64,000 bases of DNA from Marinobacter halodurans (GTDB lineage Bacteria; Pseudomonadota; Gammaproteobacteria; Pseudomonadales; Oleiphilaceae). Within the stretch, counting starts at the first letter, position 1. The number at the start of each line of letters is the position of its first letter. Location: assembly GCF_004327985.1 (NCBI RefSeq), contig NZ_SJDL01000008.1:62001-126000 (forward strand). The letters are read 5' to 3'. The notes beneath the pieces were generated by a model that was not told the origin of the DNA, made no database searches, and saw nothing but the letters and a program-made list of their open reading frames with translations. Both the position numbers and the translations under genes were made by a program. Positions 8,418-17,741 of the stretch are shown here, one piece after another.

Positions 8418-8447
8418 ATAAAAAAGGCCCACCAAATTGGTGGGCCT
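8418..8447 (-). terminator. intrinsic terminator or attenuator on the minus strand
   Basis: Arms 8425-8434 and 8438-8447 pair perfectly over 10 bp around an AAT loop. On the minus strand the stem is followed by a run of at least five T. It lies in the gap between divergent genes, so it would act on transcripts entering the 8268-5259 operon from the right: either an attenuator in that operon's leader or an insulator against antisense transcription. Confidence 0.6.
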
Positions 8448-8551
8448 GAAGTGATACCAGCTTTGGATGAAAGCCTTAACCAGAAGTACCGTTCGCGTGT
8501 AACGGTCATTTGAATTTATCACAAAGACTAAACAAGGCGAAATATAATCGC

Positions 8552-11500
8552 ATGACAGTCACATCTGATCCCAAAAAATGGCTGGCTTACTGGAAGGTAT
8601 CTCTGGCCGATATGGAGCTTGGTCGAGGCGTCTTTACTGCACGTCAAATGCAATCCCTTCAAGCCGGTGTACTGCCACAGGATCGAATTGATGAGCAGAA
8701 GTTGACGCCTATCGGTGATTGGATGGGACAAGGTGGTGAACATGATGTTCTAACCATGGCCGCGGCTAAGGATTGGTTTGAGGGCGATTCAAGTTTTGTG
8801 GTGACTGATCAGCGCGGACGCTGGGTGCAGGCCATTGTGTACCCCTTTGTTTTTCTGCTTGAGCAGCGACATCAGCGAGGGCAGGCACGCCAACAATTTG
8901 TGCCACAGATGGTCGCCCCAATTTCCTTTACCGTGCGCTTATATGAAGACGGTAGCCTCTATCCCGAAGGGCGCCCGGGTGTTCCCCGAGAACTGCTGGA
9001 TCCTTCGAACGGTGCCCGCCCCTTTGTTATCGGTGGCATTGACGATCTGGATGCGTTTTTTGACCAATATCCTTTCCCGGAGTGGCAGGATCCTCTCGAC
9101 TCACGGTGGTCTTTGCGAGAGGTGATTGATTATTGCCAGTCGATGCTGCAGGCGATGGGTCGCGTCGATTTGCGACAGCCGATGGGCGCCGATGGCCCTC
9201 GCTATATGGAGCTGCCCAATGCCCTGATACATAAGGGGCGTATAGGTGAAGGTGCCATTCGGCCTCTGCTGACACTCTATGACACGCTGATCCACAGACC
9301 TGAATCAGCGGTGCTGCCGGCACGCCTCCAGGAGTTTGAATTCTCCGGCCGTGCCGCGCCAACGGTTGAACGTTCTATCACCACCCGCACAGCAAGCATG
9401 GAAGGTACGGCTTTAAGCGATGACCAAAAGCAGGCACTCGCGAGCGCCGTTCTCATATCGGATGGCCAGTTACAGAGTATCAATGGCCCGCCCGGTACCG
9501 GTAAAACGGCAGTGGTCAAAGATATCGTGGCCACCCTGTTTGCCCAGGCAGCAATTAAAAGGACCTCTCCACCCCTTATTTTGCTGAGCAGCAACAATAA
9601 CCAGGCAGTGACGAATGTCCTGGATGTGTTCTCCCGGATGAGCGGTACTCGGCCAATCGAGCGATGGATTGAAGGATGGCAAGGCTTCGGCATGTATGCC
9701 CCCGCGTATTCACGTGAACAACAGGCGAGCACGGAAGGGTATACGACTGTGGAAATGGTGAAGGCGTTTGAACGCGACTTCGAATCTTCCCGCGGTGAAA
9801 CCTACTTCCTGTCCAAAGCAAGCCAGCATTTTGGCCAGTCCATAGAAACTTTGGATCAGGCCGAGAAACTGTTGATGTCCCGCCTGCAGGGGCACGCAAG
9901 CATTCTCAATTTTGCACGGCAGCTGCGGTCCCGGTTTAGTTCGCTGAAAACTTCGCGGGATCTGAAGAAAGTTCGGGCGATCATAGCGAAGCTCAAGGTT
10001 CACACTGCGAATCGTGCCCCCAGTGCAATTGATCAGCTTGAAAAGTGGTGTGAGCTGGCGGCCCATCATCTGAAGGAAATCCAACGGGCGGCAAGACATC
10101 ATGACCATATTTCCCGGTACCAGCGGCAGTTGAACAGCCGGTTGCCGCATTTCGCATTGCAATGGTCTCGCTCGTCTACGGTCCTTTGGCAAAAATGCTT
10201 ACCCCTACTCGTGCCAGGCATATACGCAGCGGCGGCAGAGAACTGGCGCGACATTGTTTTCAACATTGCGCCAAACGGAGATATCGGTGAAAGGCGTAGG
10301 GCAATCCGGTCAATTTCGGTTTCGCCTGAATGGGACTGGCTGATTGATCATCTTGACCGGGCCCTGGACCAAACTTGTCGCCGGCAGCTTTTTGAAATGG
10401 CTGTGCACTGGCATGAATGCCAATGGTTGTATCAGATGAGAGATGTGCTGCATGAAAAGCAGCGATCAGGTCGCTCATTTCATAATGTGGATCAGGCGCT
10501 GAATCGGCGGGCGATGCTGGCCCCGGTTCTGGTCGGCACCTTTTACACCCTGCCCCGCCAGATGACTTTTTGGGATGCTATTGAACAACGGGAAATGGCC
10601 CTGACGGATCGGGCAGACTATCTCATCGTCGATGAAGCTGGCCAGGCAGGGATAGAAGTGGCGGTGCCCACTTTGGCGCTGGCACGTAAAGGGATCATCA
10701 TCGGTGATACCGAACAGCTGGATCCGGTTCGACGTGTGGCCCGGCCGATAGATTTGGCCAACCTGATTGCGACCGGCGTTATCCCATCCGTCAATGATAG
10801 CCGTGAGCTTGAAGCGGCGGTTGAGCCATTGATACAGCACCACAAGGTTTGCCATGACGCTAGTCTTCTACGTTCTGTGCGATCGCTTTCCGTTTTTCAC
10901 AACCCAATGGAGACAGAGAACGGCGCCCACCTTACAGTGCACCGGAGATCGGTACCCTCAATAATCGAATTCTGCAACCGATTGGCGTATCAGGGAAAGC
11001 TCAAGCCTGTGCGCGAAGCCCGCGGGCTTTCTATTGAAGGCGTCGACTGGTTACACGTTGGTGGAATTGCGCACCGGTATCGAGGAAGCCGCCTGAATCC
11101 TGCGGAAGCGAGCGTGATCGCAGCGTGGCTGGCAGAGAACATGGACATTCTGAAACAGCAGTACCCGGGCAAGGCCGTGGGTGACATTGTGGGGATCGTC
11201 ACGCCCTTTCATCAGCAGGCCCAGTGCATCAGGGCTGCGCTCGCGACACAGAATATCAACCAGGATGAAATGACAGTGGGCACCGTCCATTCACTGCAGG
11301 GAGCCGAGCGCCCGGTCATTATCCTGTCACTAACCTATTCCCAACTGCCCCATCAAGCACTGTTCTTCGATCTTGAACCTCAGATGCTGAACGTCGCTGT
11401 TTCCCGGGCCCAGGATGCCCTAATCGTATTTGGTGACATGAACGCCCTGCACCACGGTGACCAGCCTTCGAAGCTATTGCTGGATCATCTTGGCCAATAT

Positions 11501-12046
11501 GGCGAGCCGTCAGAGCTTCCTGTGTTCCAGGAAGATGCGTGGAGTCGTGAGCACGGTGAAATGCTTGGATCGATAGTAGGTCGTGACGCGCACGATCAAT
11601 GGCTTCAAGAGCTGGTTTCAGCGGGCCAATGGAATCGGTTGTGGATAGCGACACCGGTATTGGGATTGCTGGCGGCTCAAAAGCACGGGTCACGTTTGAT
11701 CCGTGCGGCTTCCACAGGTCGTGATGTTCGCTTGTTCATCAGTCGCCAGCATACGCTGGTGAACGGCTATGACAGAGCCTGCCTCGAGCTGATAGAGAAC
11801 TTCAAACTCGCGGGCGTTCATGTCGAAATTGTTGAGTGGTTTGAAGGAAGCGCCGTGATTATTGATGACAAGCGAGTGGCCGTAACAGATGGAGACTGGC
11901 TGTCAGCAATGCCAGAACATCGTGACTGGGGAATCCAGCGCCGTTCACCCAAGACGGTGATTGTCCAAGGAGAGAGCGCACAGCACCAGGTGAAACGGCT
12001 GGCGGTATCCATAACGCGAGCCGCGCACGCTGCACCTTGTCCATAA
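8552..12046 (+). CDS. Upf1-like superfamily 1 helicase with C-terminal PLD-like domain
   Basis: A protein of 1164 residues. Helicase motifs in order: Walker A GPPGTGKT near residue 311, motif II VDEAGQ near 692, GDTEQLDP, GTVHSLQGAE and the late motif VAVSRAQDAL. This set is typical of AAA_11/AAA_12 helicases of the Upf1/Dna2 type. About 350 residues sit between motif I and motif II, partly coiled. The last 170 residues, after the helicase core, resemble the phospholipase-D-like domain often fused to such helicases in defence and plasmid genes; I do not see a clean HxK motif, so catalysis is uncertain. I prefer the ATG at 8552 over a TTG at 8510. Its role is unwinding or remodelling of DNA or RNA; context suggests plasmid processing or defence. 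Confidence 0.8.
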   Translation: MTVTSDPKKWLAYWKVSLADMELGRGVFTARQMQSLQAGVLPQDRIDEQKLTPIGDWMGQGGEHDVLTMAAAKDWFEGDSSFVVTDQRGRWVQAIVYPFVFLLEQRHQRGQARQQFVPQMVAPISFTVRLYEDGSLYPEGRPGVPRELLDPSNGARPFVIGGIDDLDAFFDQYPFPEWQDPLDSRWSLREVIDYCQSMLQAMGRVDLRQPMGADGPRYMELPNALIHKGRIGEGAIRPLLTLYDTLIHRPESAVLPARLQEFEFSGRAAPTVERSITTRTASMEGTALSDDQKQALASAVLISDGQLQSINGPPGTGKTAVVKDIVATLFAQAAIKRTSPPLILLSSNNNQAVTNVLDVFSRMSGTRPIERWIEGWQGFGMYAPAYSREQQASTEGYTTVEMVKAFERDFESSRGETYFLSKASQHFGQSIETLDQAEKLLMSRLQGHASILNFARQLRSRFSSLKTSRDLKKVRAIIAKLKVHTANRAPSAIDQLEKWCELAAHHLKEIQRAARHHDHISRYQRQLNSRLPHFALQWSRSSTVLWQKCLPLLVPGIYAAAAENWRDIVFNIAPNGDIGERRRAIRSISVSPEWDWLIDHLDRALDQTCRRQLFEMAVHWHECQWLYQMRDVLHEKQRSGRSFHNVDQALNRRAMLAPVLVGTFYTLPRQMTFWDAIEQREMALTDRADYLIVDEAGQAGIEVAVPTLALARKGIIIGDTEQLDPVRRVARPIDLANLIATGVIPSVNDSRELEAAVEPLIQHHKVCHDASLLRSVRSLSVFHNPMETENGAHLTVHRRSVPSIIEFCNRLAYQGKLKPVREARGLSIEGVDWLHVGGIAHRYRGSRLNPAEASVIAAWLAENMDILKQQYPGKAVGDIVGIVTPFHQQAQCIRAALATQNINQDEMTVGTVHSLQGAERPVIILSLTYSQLPHQALFFDLEPQMLNVAVSRAQDALIVFGDMNALHHGDQPSKLLLDHLGQYGEPSELPVFQEDAWSREHGEMLGSIVGRDAHDQWLQELVSAGQWNRLWIATPVLGLLAAQKHGSRLIRAASTGRDVRLFISRQHTLVNGYDRACLELIENFKLAGVHVEIVEWFEGSAVIIDDKRVAVTDGDWLSAMPEHRDWGIQRRSPKTVIVQGESAQHQVKRLAVSITRAAHAAPCP

Positions 12047-12126
12047 AATCAGACAAGAACGCATGGTTTATAGAATCGTCTCTGCGATACTGAATACATA
12101 CACAAGCACCAAGCAATGAGGATCTC

Positions 12127-12855
12127 ATGAGTAATACCGCACCTACCAAAATTGCCTTTCAGACAGAGGAAGTGACCCGTGTTACGCGTCACTATGAAGT
12201 TGAATTGACGCCAGAGCAGGCGGAACAGTTCGAGGCCCTGAAGGATGATCCGGAGGCCCAGCAGGTTTACCTCATGGGATCCATCGAAGAAGGCGACGCC
12301 AAGCTGACCGAGGAAGAGCAAGTAGAGCATGTGGCTTCGGTTACGCAGTATCAGGCGGGCGAGGATGAGCCTCGAAAAGTGGCCTCGCAAGAGTTTCGTC
12401 AGCAAGCGGGCAAGATCAATGATCAGGCCCAGATCACATACGGTCACGAAATCAAGTTCACGGAAATGGACCCGCACCTGGGGCCGATTAGCAGTGAACA
12501 GACGATCTATGCCGGCAGCTACAAAGAGGCGCTGACTGATTTTGTCGAACAGATGGATTCTGAAAGTCGTGAGTTGTTGCGAGTTTTTCCGCCGCCCCTG
12601 CCGGACAGTGAAATCCCGAAGTGGATCCAGCACGAAGATGGGGTAACTGAACTTGTGCCATTGGACGGTGAGGAACACACCCTGAAAATCAACCAGTACA
12701 GCACGCTTGAAATCCAGATGCCGGACGCCCCTGACGAATCGATCAACCTGGCGGTCCGCGTAGGGGATGAAATCGTTGGGCACATGGAAGTCACGCCTGA
12801 AATGTTGTCCGAGGCGCAGCGTATGAGCGGATCACACGGTATGTCACCCGGTTAA
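12127..12855 (+). CDS. hypothetical acidic protein (242 aa)
   Basis: A very acidic, soluble protein of 242 residues with a high proportion of Glu, Gln and Asp. No domain recognised. It ends SGSHGMSPG, similar in flavour to other tails in the window. It starts 80 nt after the helicase gene and its 3' end overlaps the convergent primase gene by 12 nt. A strong intrinsic terminator for it lies inside the primase coding region at 12934. Confidence 0.6.
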   Translation: MSNTAPTKIAFQTEEVTRVTRHYEVELTPEQAEQFEALKDDPEAQQVYLMGSIEEGDAKLTEEEQVEHVASVTQYQAGEDEPRKVASQEFRQQAGKINDQAQITYGHEIKFTEMDPHLGPISSEQTIYAGSYKEALTDFVEQMDSESRELLRVFPPPLPDSEIPKWIQHEDGVTELVPLDGEEHTLKINQYSTLEIQMPDAPDESINLAVRVGDEIVGHMEVTPEMLSEAQRMSGSHGMSPG

Positions 12856-14607
12856 GTCGGCGCTTTGCCATATTGGGCGGCACCGCCACTGTGCCGCCGC
12901 CAAGCCAAGTAACATTCCAGCAGCTTGATCATCAAACCCGGCCGTAAGGTCGGGTTTTTTTGTTGCCATTTCCGCGACCGAACGCCAGAACAGAACAAGG
13001 TGCTCCGGAACCCCTTTTGACAAGAGGACGCTCAGAACGGACCAGCCGCTTGCACTCTCCAGCGCGCGGTCATTGACGCAGTGAGCGGTCAGCACAATGA
13101 CCGCAAGTGCCGGAGTCACCCGCTCTGGCGAAAGCGCGAGCGTTTGCATCATGATGTCCAATTCGTTGGAGGTCATGAATTGATCGATACGGTTCTTTAT
13201 TGGCCGGATTAGCGAAGGATTTCTGAACAGATGCTGGAGGTCACCGTAGAGCCACTGGAATCCAGTCTCATCTGTATGCCAGTCGGTCTGTGCAATGCTC
13301 AGTCCGGCCCGGATACTCTCTCTTACCACCCTCGCAGTGACTGGAGCTCTTTCTTTGAGGCGGCCGTGCCAGATCTGAGCGTGCTGCTCCAGATATACGC
13401 GGCGCTGCAACGTGTTCGGCTTTATTGGTGCGGAAGCTGCAATTTCACGGATGCGCCATTCAATAGCATCCTCACTGGCAGCCGGGAGAGTCATCGCAGC
13501 ATATAGCTCGTCACCGCGTCCCTGGCTAAGCCATTCGCCGGCATCCTTTTCGTCTGGCCAGGTGAATCGAAGCAGACTCTGACCATCTTTGATGCGCGTT
13601 GCCAGGGTATCGATAACATTGACGTTAGCGCGTTGACCGCTGGGGTCCGGATCCATTGCGACGACAATGGTATTGCCTGCCCAACGAGTAACGAGTTCTG
13701 CGTGTGTTTCGTTGAAGGCGGTGCCCATTGTAGCGATAGCCGGGCACCCTTGTTGGTAGCAAGCCATGACATCGGTGTAGCCCTCCACAACGAAACCAGG
13801 GTCCCCTTCACTTGGTGGTGGTGAGCTGAATATGCTGGCGGCTTTGCGAAACCAGGGAGAGTCACAGCTGTTGATGTATTTGGCGCTGCTGTCCTGCTCG
13901 TCGAGCACACGCCCGGCAAAGCCTACGATGCCACCGCTACGGTCGAGAATAGGAAAAATGAGACGGTTGCGGAAAAAGGCATAGTACCTTCCAGGATCAC
14001 GCGGGGACTGCGCGAGCAATCCAGTCGCGAGCGCCAGACGCTGAGCTGTGTCGCGATCAATCGATTCACGCCAAGGGGGCTCAAGGTATTCCATGACAGC
14101 GTGGACCAAATGGTACTTGCGAGGCGCATATCCGATTCGGAAGTGTTCGATGGTGTCGCTGGAAAATCCGCGGCGCCGGATATAGTCATCGGCGGTTGAG
14201 CTTCCCAGCTCGCTCTGGAAAAAAAGCCCCGCTGCTTCCAGAAAAGCCAGTCCAGCACGATGCTCAAAGGCTTCGTTCGAATTGGGGGCGGCATTCCTTC
14301 TGGTGATTAGATCCGGTGCGAACTGTTCGCAAAGCTGGTTCAGAGCCTCACCGGGCGTTAGGCCCAGCTGGTGGCTGACAAAGGCAACATGATCACCAGT
14401 AGCTGAACAAGCCCGGCAGAGATACACGCCCTTTTTGTCGTTTATGTTCAACGACGGCTTAGTGTCGTCATGGAACGGGCAGAGCCCGAGCCATTCATTC
14501 CGGCTAGGTTTCAGGTGTATTCCTGAGCCCCGAATGACATCAGAGAGAGAAACACGTTCTTTGAGGCTGTCTGCTTTCTCTCGAAAGGATAGAACTTGTC
14601 TGGACAT
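12844..14607 (-). CDS. dnaG: DnaG-type DNA primase
   Basis: A 587-residue primase making RNA primers for DNA synthesis. The N-terminus has the CHC2 zinc finger (C43, H46, C64, C67). The TOPRIM catalytic core follows, with EGYTDV near residue 270 and DPDPSG near 317 supplying the metal-binding acids. The length matches bacterial DnaG, and the C-terminal 150 residues are helical as in helicase-binding domains. Being plasmid-borne next to helicases and RdgC, it probably primes plasmid replication or the transferred strand in the recipient, as other plasmid primases do. It is divergent from the UvrD-like gene at 14702 across a 94-nt gap. Confidence 0.9.
   Translation of the reverse strand: MSRQVLSFREKADSLKERVSLSDVIRGSGIHLKPSRNEWLGLCPFHDDTKPSLNINDKKGVYLCRACSATGDHVAFVSHQLGLTPGEALNQLCEQFAPDLITRRNAAPNSNEAFEHRAGLAFLEAAGLFFQSELGSSTADDYIRRRGFSSDTIEHFRIGYAPRKYHLVHAVMEYLEPPWRESIDRDTAQRLALATGLLAQSPRDPGRYYAFFRNRLIFPILDRSGGIVGFAGRVLDEQDSSAKYINSCDSPWFRKAASIFSSPPPSEGDPGFVVEGYTDVMACYQQGCPAIATMGTAFNETHAELVTRWAGNTIVVAMDPDPSGQRANVNVIDTLATRIKDGQSLLRFTWPDEKDAGEWLSQGRGDELYAAMTLPAASEDAIEWRIREIAASAPIKPNTLQRRVYLEQHAQIWHGRLKERAPVTARVVRESIRAGLSIAQTDWHTDETGFQWLYGDLQHLFRNPSLIRPIKNRIDQFMTSNELDIMMQTLALSPERVTPALAVIVLTAHCVNDRALESASGWSVLSVLLSKGVPEHLVLFWRSVAEMATKKPDLTAGFDDQAAGMLLGLAAAQWRCRPIWQSADLTG
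12934..12961 (+). terminator. intrinsic terminator embedded in the convergent primase gene
   Basis: AAACCCGGCC at 12934-12943 pairs with GGTCGGGTTT at 12948-12957 (one G-T pair) around a GTAA loop and runs into seven T. It ends transcription of the 12127-12855 gene while also encoding part of the primase C-terminus on the other strand. Confidence 0.85.
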
Positions 14608-14701
14608 TCCAACTTTTGCCGGTGTTTAAGAGGGTAAAATACAACCAAGCGTGCAGGGTTGAGCCTGCAGAGATAATACCAAAGCAACGAAGGGTAAAAT
14701 C

Positions 14702-16795
14702 ATGGCCGGACACATGAGCTTCACGGAAGATCAAACCTCCATCATAAATCATGCGGAAGGGCCGGTTCTGGTTTTAGCAGGTGCTGGGAGTGGTAAGACC
14801 GCGGTTTTAGTGGAGCGCGCTGCCCAACTTATCGAATCAGGTAAGGCTGTCCCTAGCGATCTCCTGCTGATCACCTTTTCTCGAAAAGCAGCTCGTGAGA
14901 TGCGGACCCGGTTGAAAGATCGCCTTCAGGAGTGGGAGGCGGATGGTGTCCGCGTCGAGACCTTCCACGGCTTTGGTTATCAGTTTATGCGAGAGAACAA
15001 GGTGATGTTCGGGCTCAAGGACAATGAGCGCTGGGCGATTCTCTCCGAGAGTGATCAAAAGCGAATGATGACGGAGTTGTGCCACAGTGCCGCGGATGAT
15101 TACCAGTTGGATCGGAAGCGCCTGAGGAAAGAGCTGACCAAGATGTTCAAGCTGTGGTCGCGACTCAAACAGGATGGGGTTTGCCCTACTCGGCGCGACA
15201 AGGCAATCGACCACATTACGATGCTTGAAAACGAAGGTGTTAGTCGCGGGGGCACACCGGCAGAACAGGTCAGCGCTATGACGGAGATTAACGCCCAGGT
15301 TCTTCTCGACTACGAAAAGCAGAAAGTGGAAGAACGTTACCTGGATTTCGATGACCTGCTGCTCCACCCGGCCCGAATGCTGAAGCGTAACGCGGAACTC
15401 GCTTGGGAAATTGGCGCCAACTCTCCATTTATCATGGTAGATGAGTCTCAGGACACCAATCTTGTTCAATACGTGATGGTCCGGGAGATCGCCAAGACGC
15501 ATACGAACATCATGCTGGTTGGGGATGACGACCAGTCAATATATGCGTTCCGCGGTGCCCGAGTCGCCAACGTAAAGCGATTTGCGCGGGACTTCGGAGC
15601 GACTGTTATGCGGCTTGAACGAAATTTCCGCTCCCACCCGGGGATTGTTGATGCAGCGAATAGTCTGATTCAGCACAACCAGGCGCGTCTCTCCAAGCGC
15701 CCCTATTCTGAAAAGCCTCAAGGTGAGCCCCCCGTGGTCAACATGAGCGAGACCGACCGCGATATGGCCATGGATATTACCTCTTACATTGAGCAGAAAC
15801 TGGAAGAAGGGACGCCTTTGACCGATATCGCGATCCTTTACCGAACCAATCGGATGGCTCAAATCCTCGAGCCGAGTTTAAAACGGGCAGGAATCCCATA
15901 TACCGTCGTGGGGGGCATGTCCTTCTTTGAGCGTAACGAAATCCAGGCGGTCATTAGCTGCGTTCGGCTGGCGGAAAAGCCTGATGATTGGCAGGCATTG
16001 AAAAGCCTTGAGCCGTACATAAACGGTGTCGGCAAGAAAGGCATGAGCGATTTCGTCCATGCTATGAAACAGCAAAAAGCCGATCTTATGTCCCTGACTT
16101 TTGAATCCGAGAGTCATGCAAAAAGATTTGGAAAGGCAGGCCCCAAAATTCGAGATTTTATGGCTGGCCTTTTGGAAAATACACTAGCCGATTCTGCTCA
16201 AAAGGAGCCCCATCATTTAACCCGACGACTCATTGAGTGGGTCAAAGATGGCCCCATGCAACTGCTCGAGCGCGAAAAGGATGACGTAATGCGCCGGCGC
16301 CGGCACCAGAACCTGGAGCAACTGGTTGATGAAGTCCGTCTGTCCGGTACCAAGGACTTCATCGATTACCTGCTGGAGACGCCGATTTCAGATTATCAGG
16401 CTGATGAGCACAAAGATGTGCTGACGCTATCCACTATTCACCGGTCCAAAGGGCTCGAATACCCTCACGTCATTATTGCTGGTTTTTCAGACGGCCTGAT
16501 CCCATTTGATCCATCGGCGCTTCGTGGCGAGGGCATGAGCCTTCAGAACGAGGATGGGGATGGGTCTGAAGACGGAGGTCGGCCGGAAGAAGAACGCCGG
16601 TTGGGGTATGTCGCGCTGACTCGAGGGCAGGAATCTGTGTACCTGGCCTGTGCGAAGGAATACTGCTTCCCCGGCAATGATCCAGTGACGCTGGCGCCCA
16701 GCCGTTTTGTCCGCGAAATGGGAATATCGGTTGAGCCTGCGGCCCAACATGCGAACGATGCCGGAAGGATTTTTGCGGGGCTTAGTATGGGATAA
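14702..16795 (+). CDS. UvrD/Rep-like superfamily 1A DNA helicase
   Basis: A 697-residue 3'-5' DNA helicase with the complete motif series: Walker A AGAGSGKT near residue 25, TFSRKAAREM, TFHGFG, motif II VDESQD, motif III GDDDQSIYAFRGA, NFRSHP, STIHRSKGLEYPHV and VALTRG. Length and order fit UvrD/Rep/PcrA. The C-terminus ends AGLSMG without the usual Tudor-like extension, and its last bases are ATGGGATAA. Start at the ATG at 14702 with AGGG upstream. It is followed after 28 nt by RdgC, so the two recombination proteins are probably co-expressed. Confidence 0.93.
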   Translation: MAGHMSFTEDQTSIINHAEGPVLVLAGAGSGKTAVLVERAAQLIESGKAVPSDLLLITFSRKAAREMRTRLKDRLQEWEADGVRVETFHGFGYQFMRENKVMFGLKDNERWAILSESDQKRMMTELCHSAADDYQLDRKRLRKELTKMFKLWSRLKQDGVCPTRRDKAIDHITMLENEGVSRGGTPAEQVSAMTEINAQVLLDYEKQKVEERYLDFDDLLLHPARMLKRNAELAWEIGANSPFIMVDESQDTNLVQYVMVREIAKTHTNIMLVGDDDQSIYAFRGARVANVKRFARDFGATVMRLERNFRSHPGIVDAANSLIQHNQARLSKRPYSEKPQGEPPVVNMSETDRDMAMDITSYIEQKLEEGTPLTDIAILYRTNRMAQILEPSLKRAGIPYTVVGGMSFFERNEIQAVISCVRLAEKPDDWQALKSLEPYINGVGKKGMSDFVHAMKQQKADLMSLTFESESHAKRFGKAGPKIRDFMAGLLENTLADSAQKEPHHLTRRLIEWVKDGPMQLLEREKDDVMRRRRHQNLEQLVDEVRLSGTKDFIDYLLETPISDYQADEHKDVLTLSTIHRSKGLEYPHVIIAGFSDGLIPFDPSALRGEGMSLQNEDGDGSEDGGRPEEERRLGYVALTRGQESVYLACAKEYCFPGNDPVTLAPSRFVREMGISVEPAAQHANDAGRIFAGLSMG

Positions 16796-16823
16796 TACCG
16801 TCTCTTCGATAAAGGAGAGATGG

Positions 16824-17738
16824 ATGCTTTTCAAAAAATTGACACCCTTTGAGCTGCCGGAGGGCTTTAAACCGACACTTGAAGACCTGGAAATGATGGC
16901 CAGCAAGGAGCCAGCTCGAGAGTGTCAGTACCAGGAGAAACGACACCTGGGCTTTGAGAAGCCGTTCAAGGATTACGGAAGCCGGATCTATGCCTTGGAG
17001 GCGGACCAGGTGTTCTATATCCGTCTCCGGCTTCATGAGCGGATACTTCCGGATTCTGTGGTCAACGAGAAATCTAACAAGCGCATTGAGAAATTTGAGA
17101 AAGAACAAGGCGAGCCACTGGGTAGAGCTGAAAAGCGGAAAATTCGAGCTGATGTGCGAAGCGAGCTTCTGTCCAAGGCCCTTCAGAAATCCAAACCGAT
17201 ACAGGTCATTATCGATCTTCACCAGCGTGAGCTCTGGATTGACCAGACCACCGAGAGAAAGATCGAAGACACTTTGTCCAAAATGAGATCTGGTCTCGGA
17301 TCATTGCCTGTCACCCCTTTTGATACCACAAACCTCCCTTTGAAGCTCAAAACCTGGGCCCTTGAGTCGGAGTCGCGCCCTGAAGAGCTTGACCTTGGGG
17401 ATGCTATCAAGCTGATTGCAGATGATGGCGAGACGAAAAGCTCCGTGGCCATCAAACATGAGGTGATTGAAGACGACGAATGGTTGCGTATTACGGCCGC
17501 TCGCGAAGTTGAAGAGCTCGAGCTGTGCACCAGAGATATTATTTTCAAGCTCCATTCAAGTGGAGCGATCAAGGGGATAAAGACGCTCACCCCCGGCGCT
17601 GGGAGCGGTGAGACGCTGGCGGACGAATTCTACGAAGACTTATGGGAAACACTGACCTACTTGCGGGCCACGCGTAGAGCCATTGAAGGCACCCCATTAA
17701 GTGACACCCAAACCACAGATCAAAGTGGAGCCGTTTAA
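16824..17738 (+). CDS. rdgC: RdgC recombination-associated protein
   Basis: A 304-residue protein matching RdgC in length (E. coli RdgC is 303) and in its landmarks: LFKKL near the start, the segment ILPDSVVNE, the basic stretch around LGRAEKRKIR, and RSGLGSLPVTPF. RdgC forms a ring around double-stranded DNA and limits RecA loading. The start is the ATG at 16824, seven bases after a perfect AAAGGAG; the frame extends upstream into the helicase gene but without a better start. Only three bases separate it from the DotO gene, so recombination and transfer genes share a transcript here. On a plasmid it may protect the incoming DNA from RecA-driven events. Confidence 0.88.
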   Translation: MLFKKLTPFELPEGFKPTLEDLEMMASKEPARECQYQEKRHLGFEKPFKDYGSRIYALEADQVFYIRLRLHERILPDSVVNEKSNKRIEKFEKEQGEPLGRAEKRKIRADVRSELLSKALQKSKPIQVIIDLHQRELWIDQTTERKIEDTLSKMRSGLGSLPVTPFDTTNLPLKLKTWALESESRPEELDLGDAIKLIADDGETKSSVAIKHEVIEDDEWLRITAAREVEELELCTRDIIFKLHSSGAIKGIKTLTPGAGSGETLADEFYEDLWETLTYLRATRRAIEGTPLSDTQTTDQSGAV

Positions 17739-17741
17739 TCC

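Noticed and set aside
12049-12783. 244-codon minus-strand frame opposite the 12127 gene
   Set aside because: The plus-strand frame has a good start, acidic coding composition and a terminator; the minus frame is its shadow, with Phe/Leu/Arg excess.
14837-15502. 221-codon minus-strand frame inside the UvrD-like gene
   Set aside because: Lies antisense to conserved helicase motifs and has no independent support.
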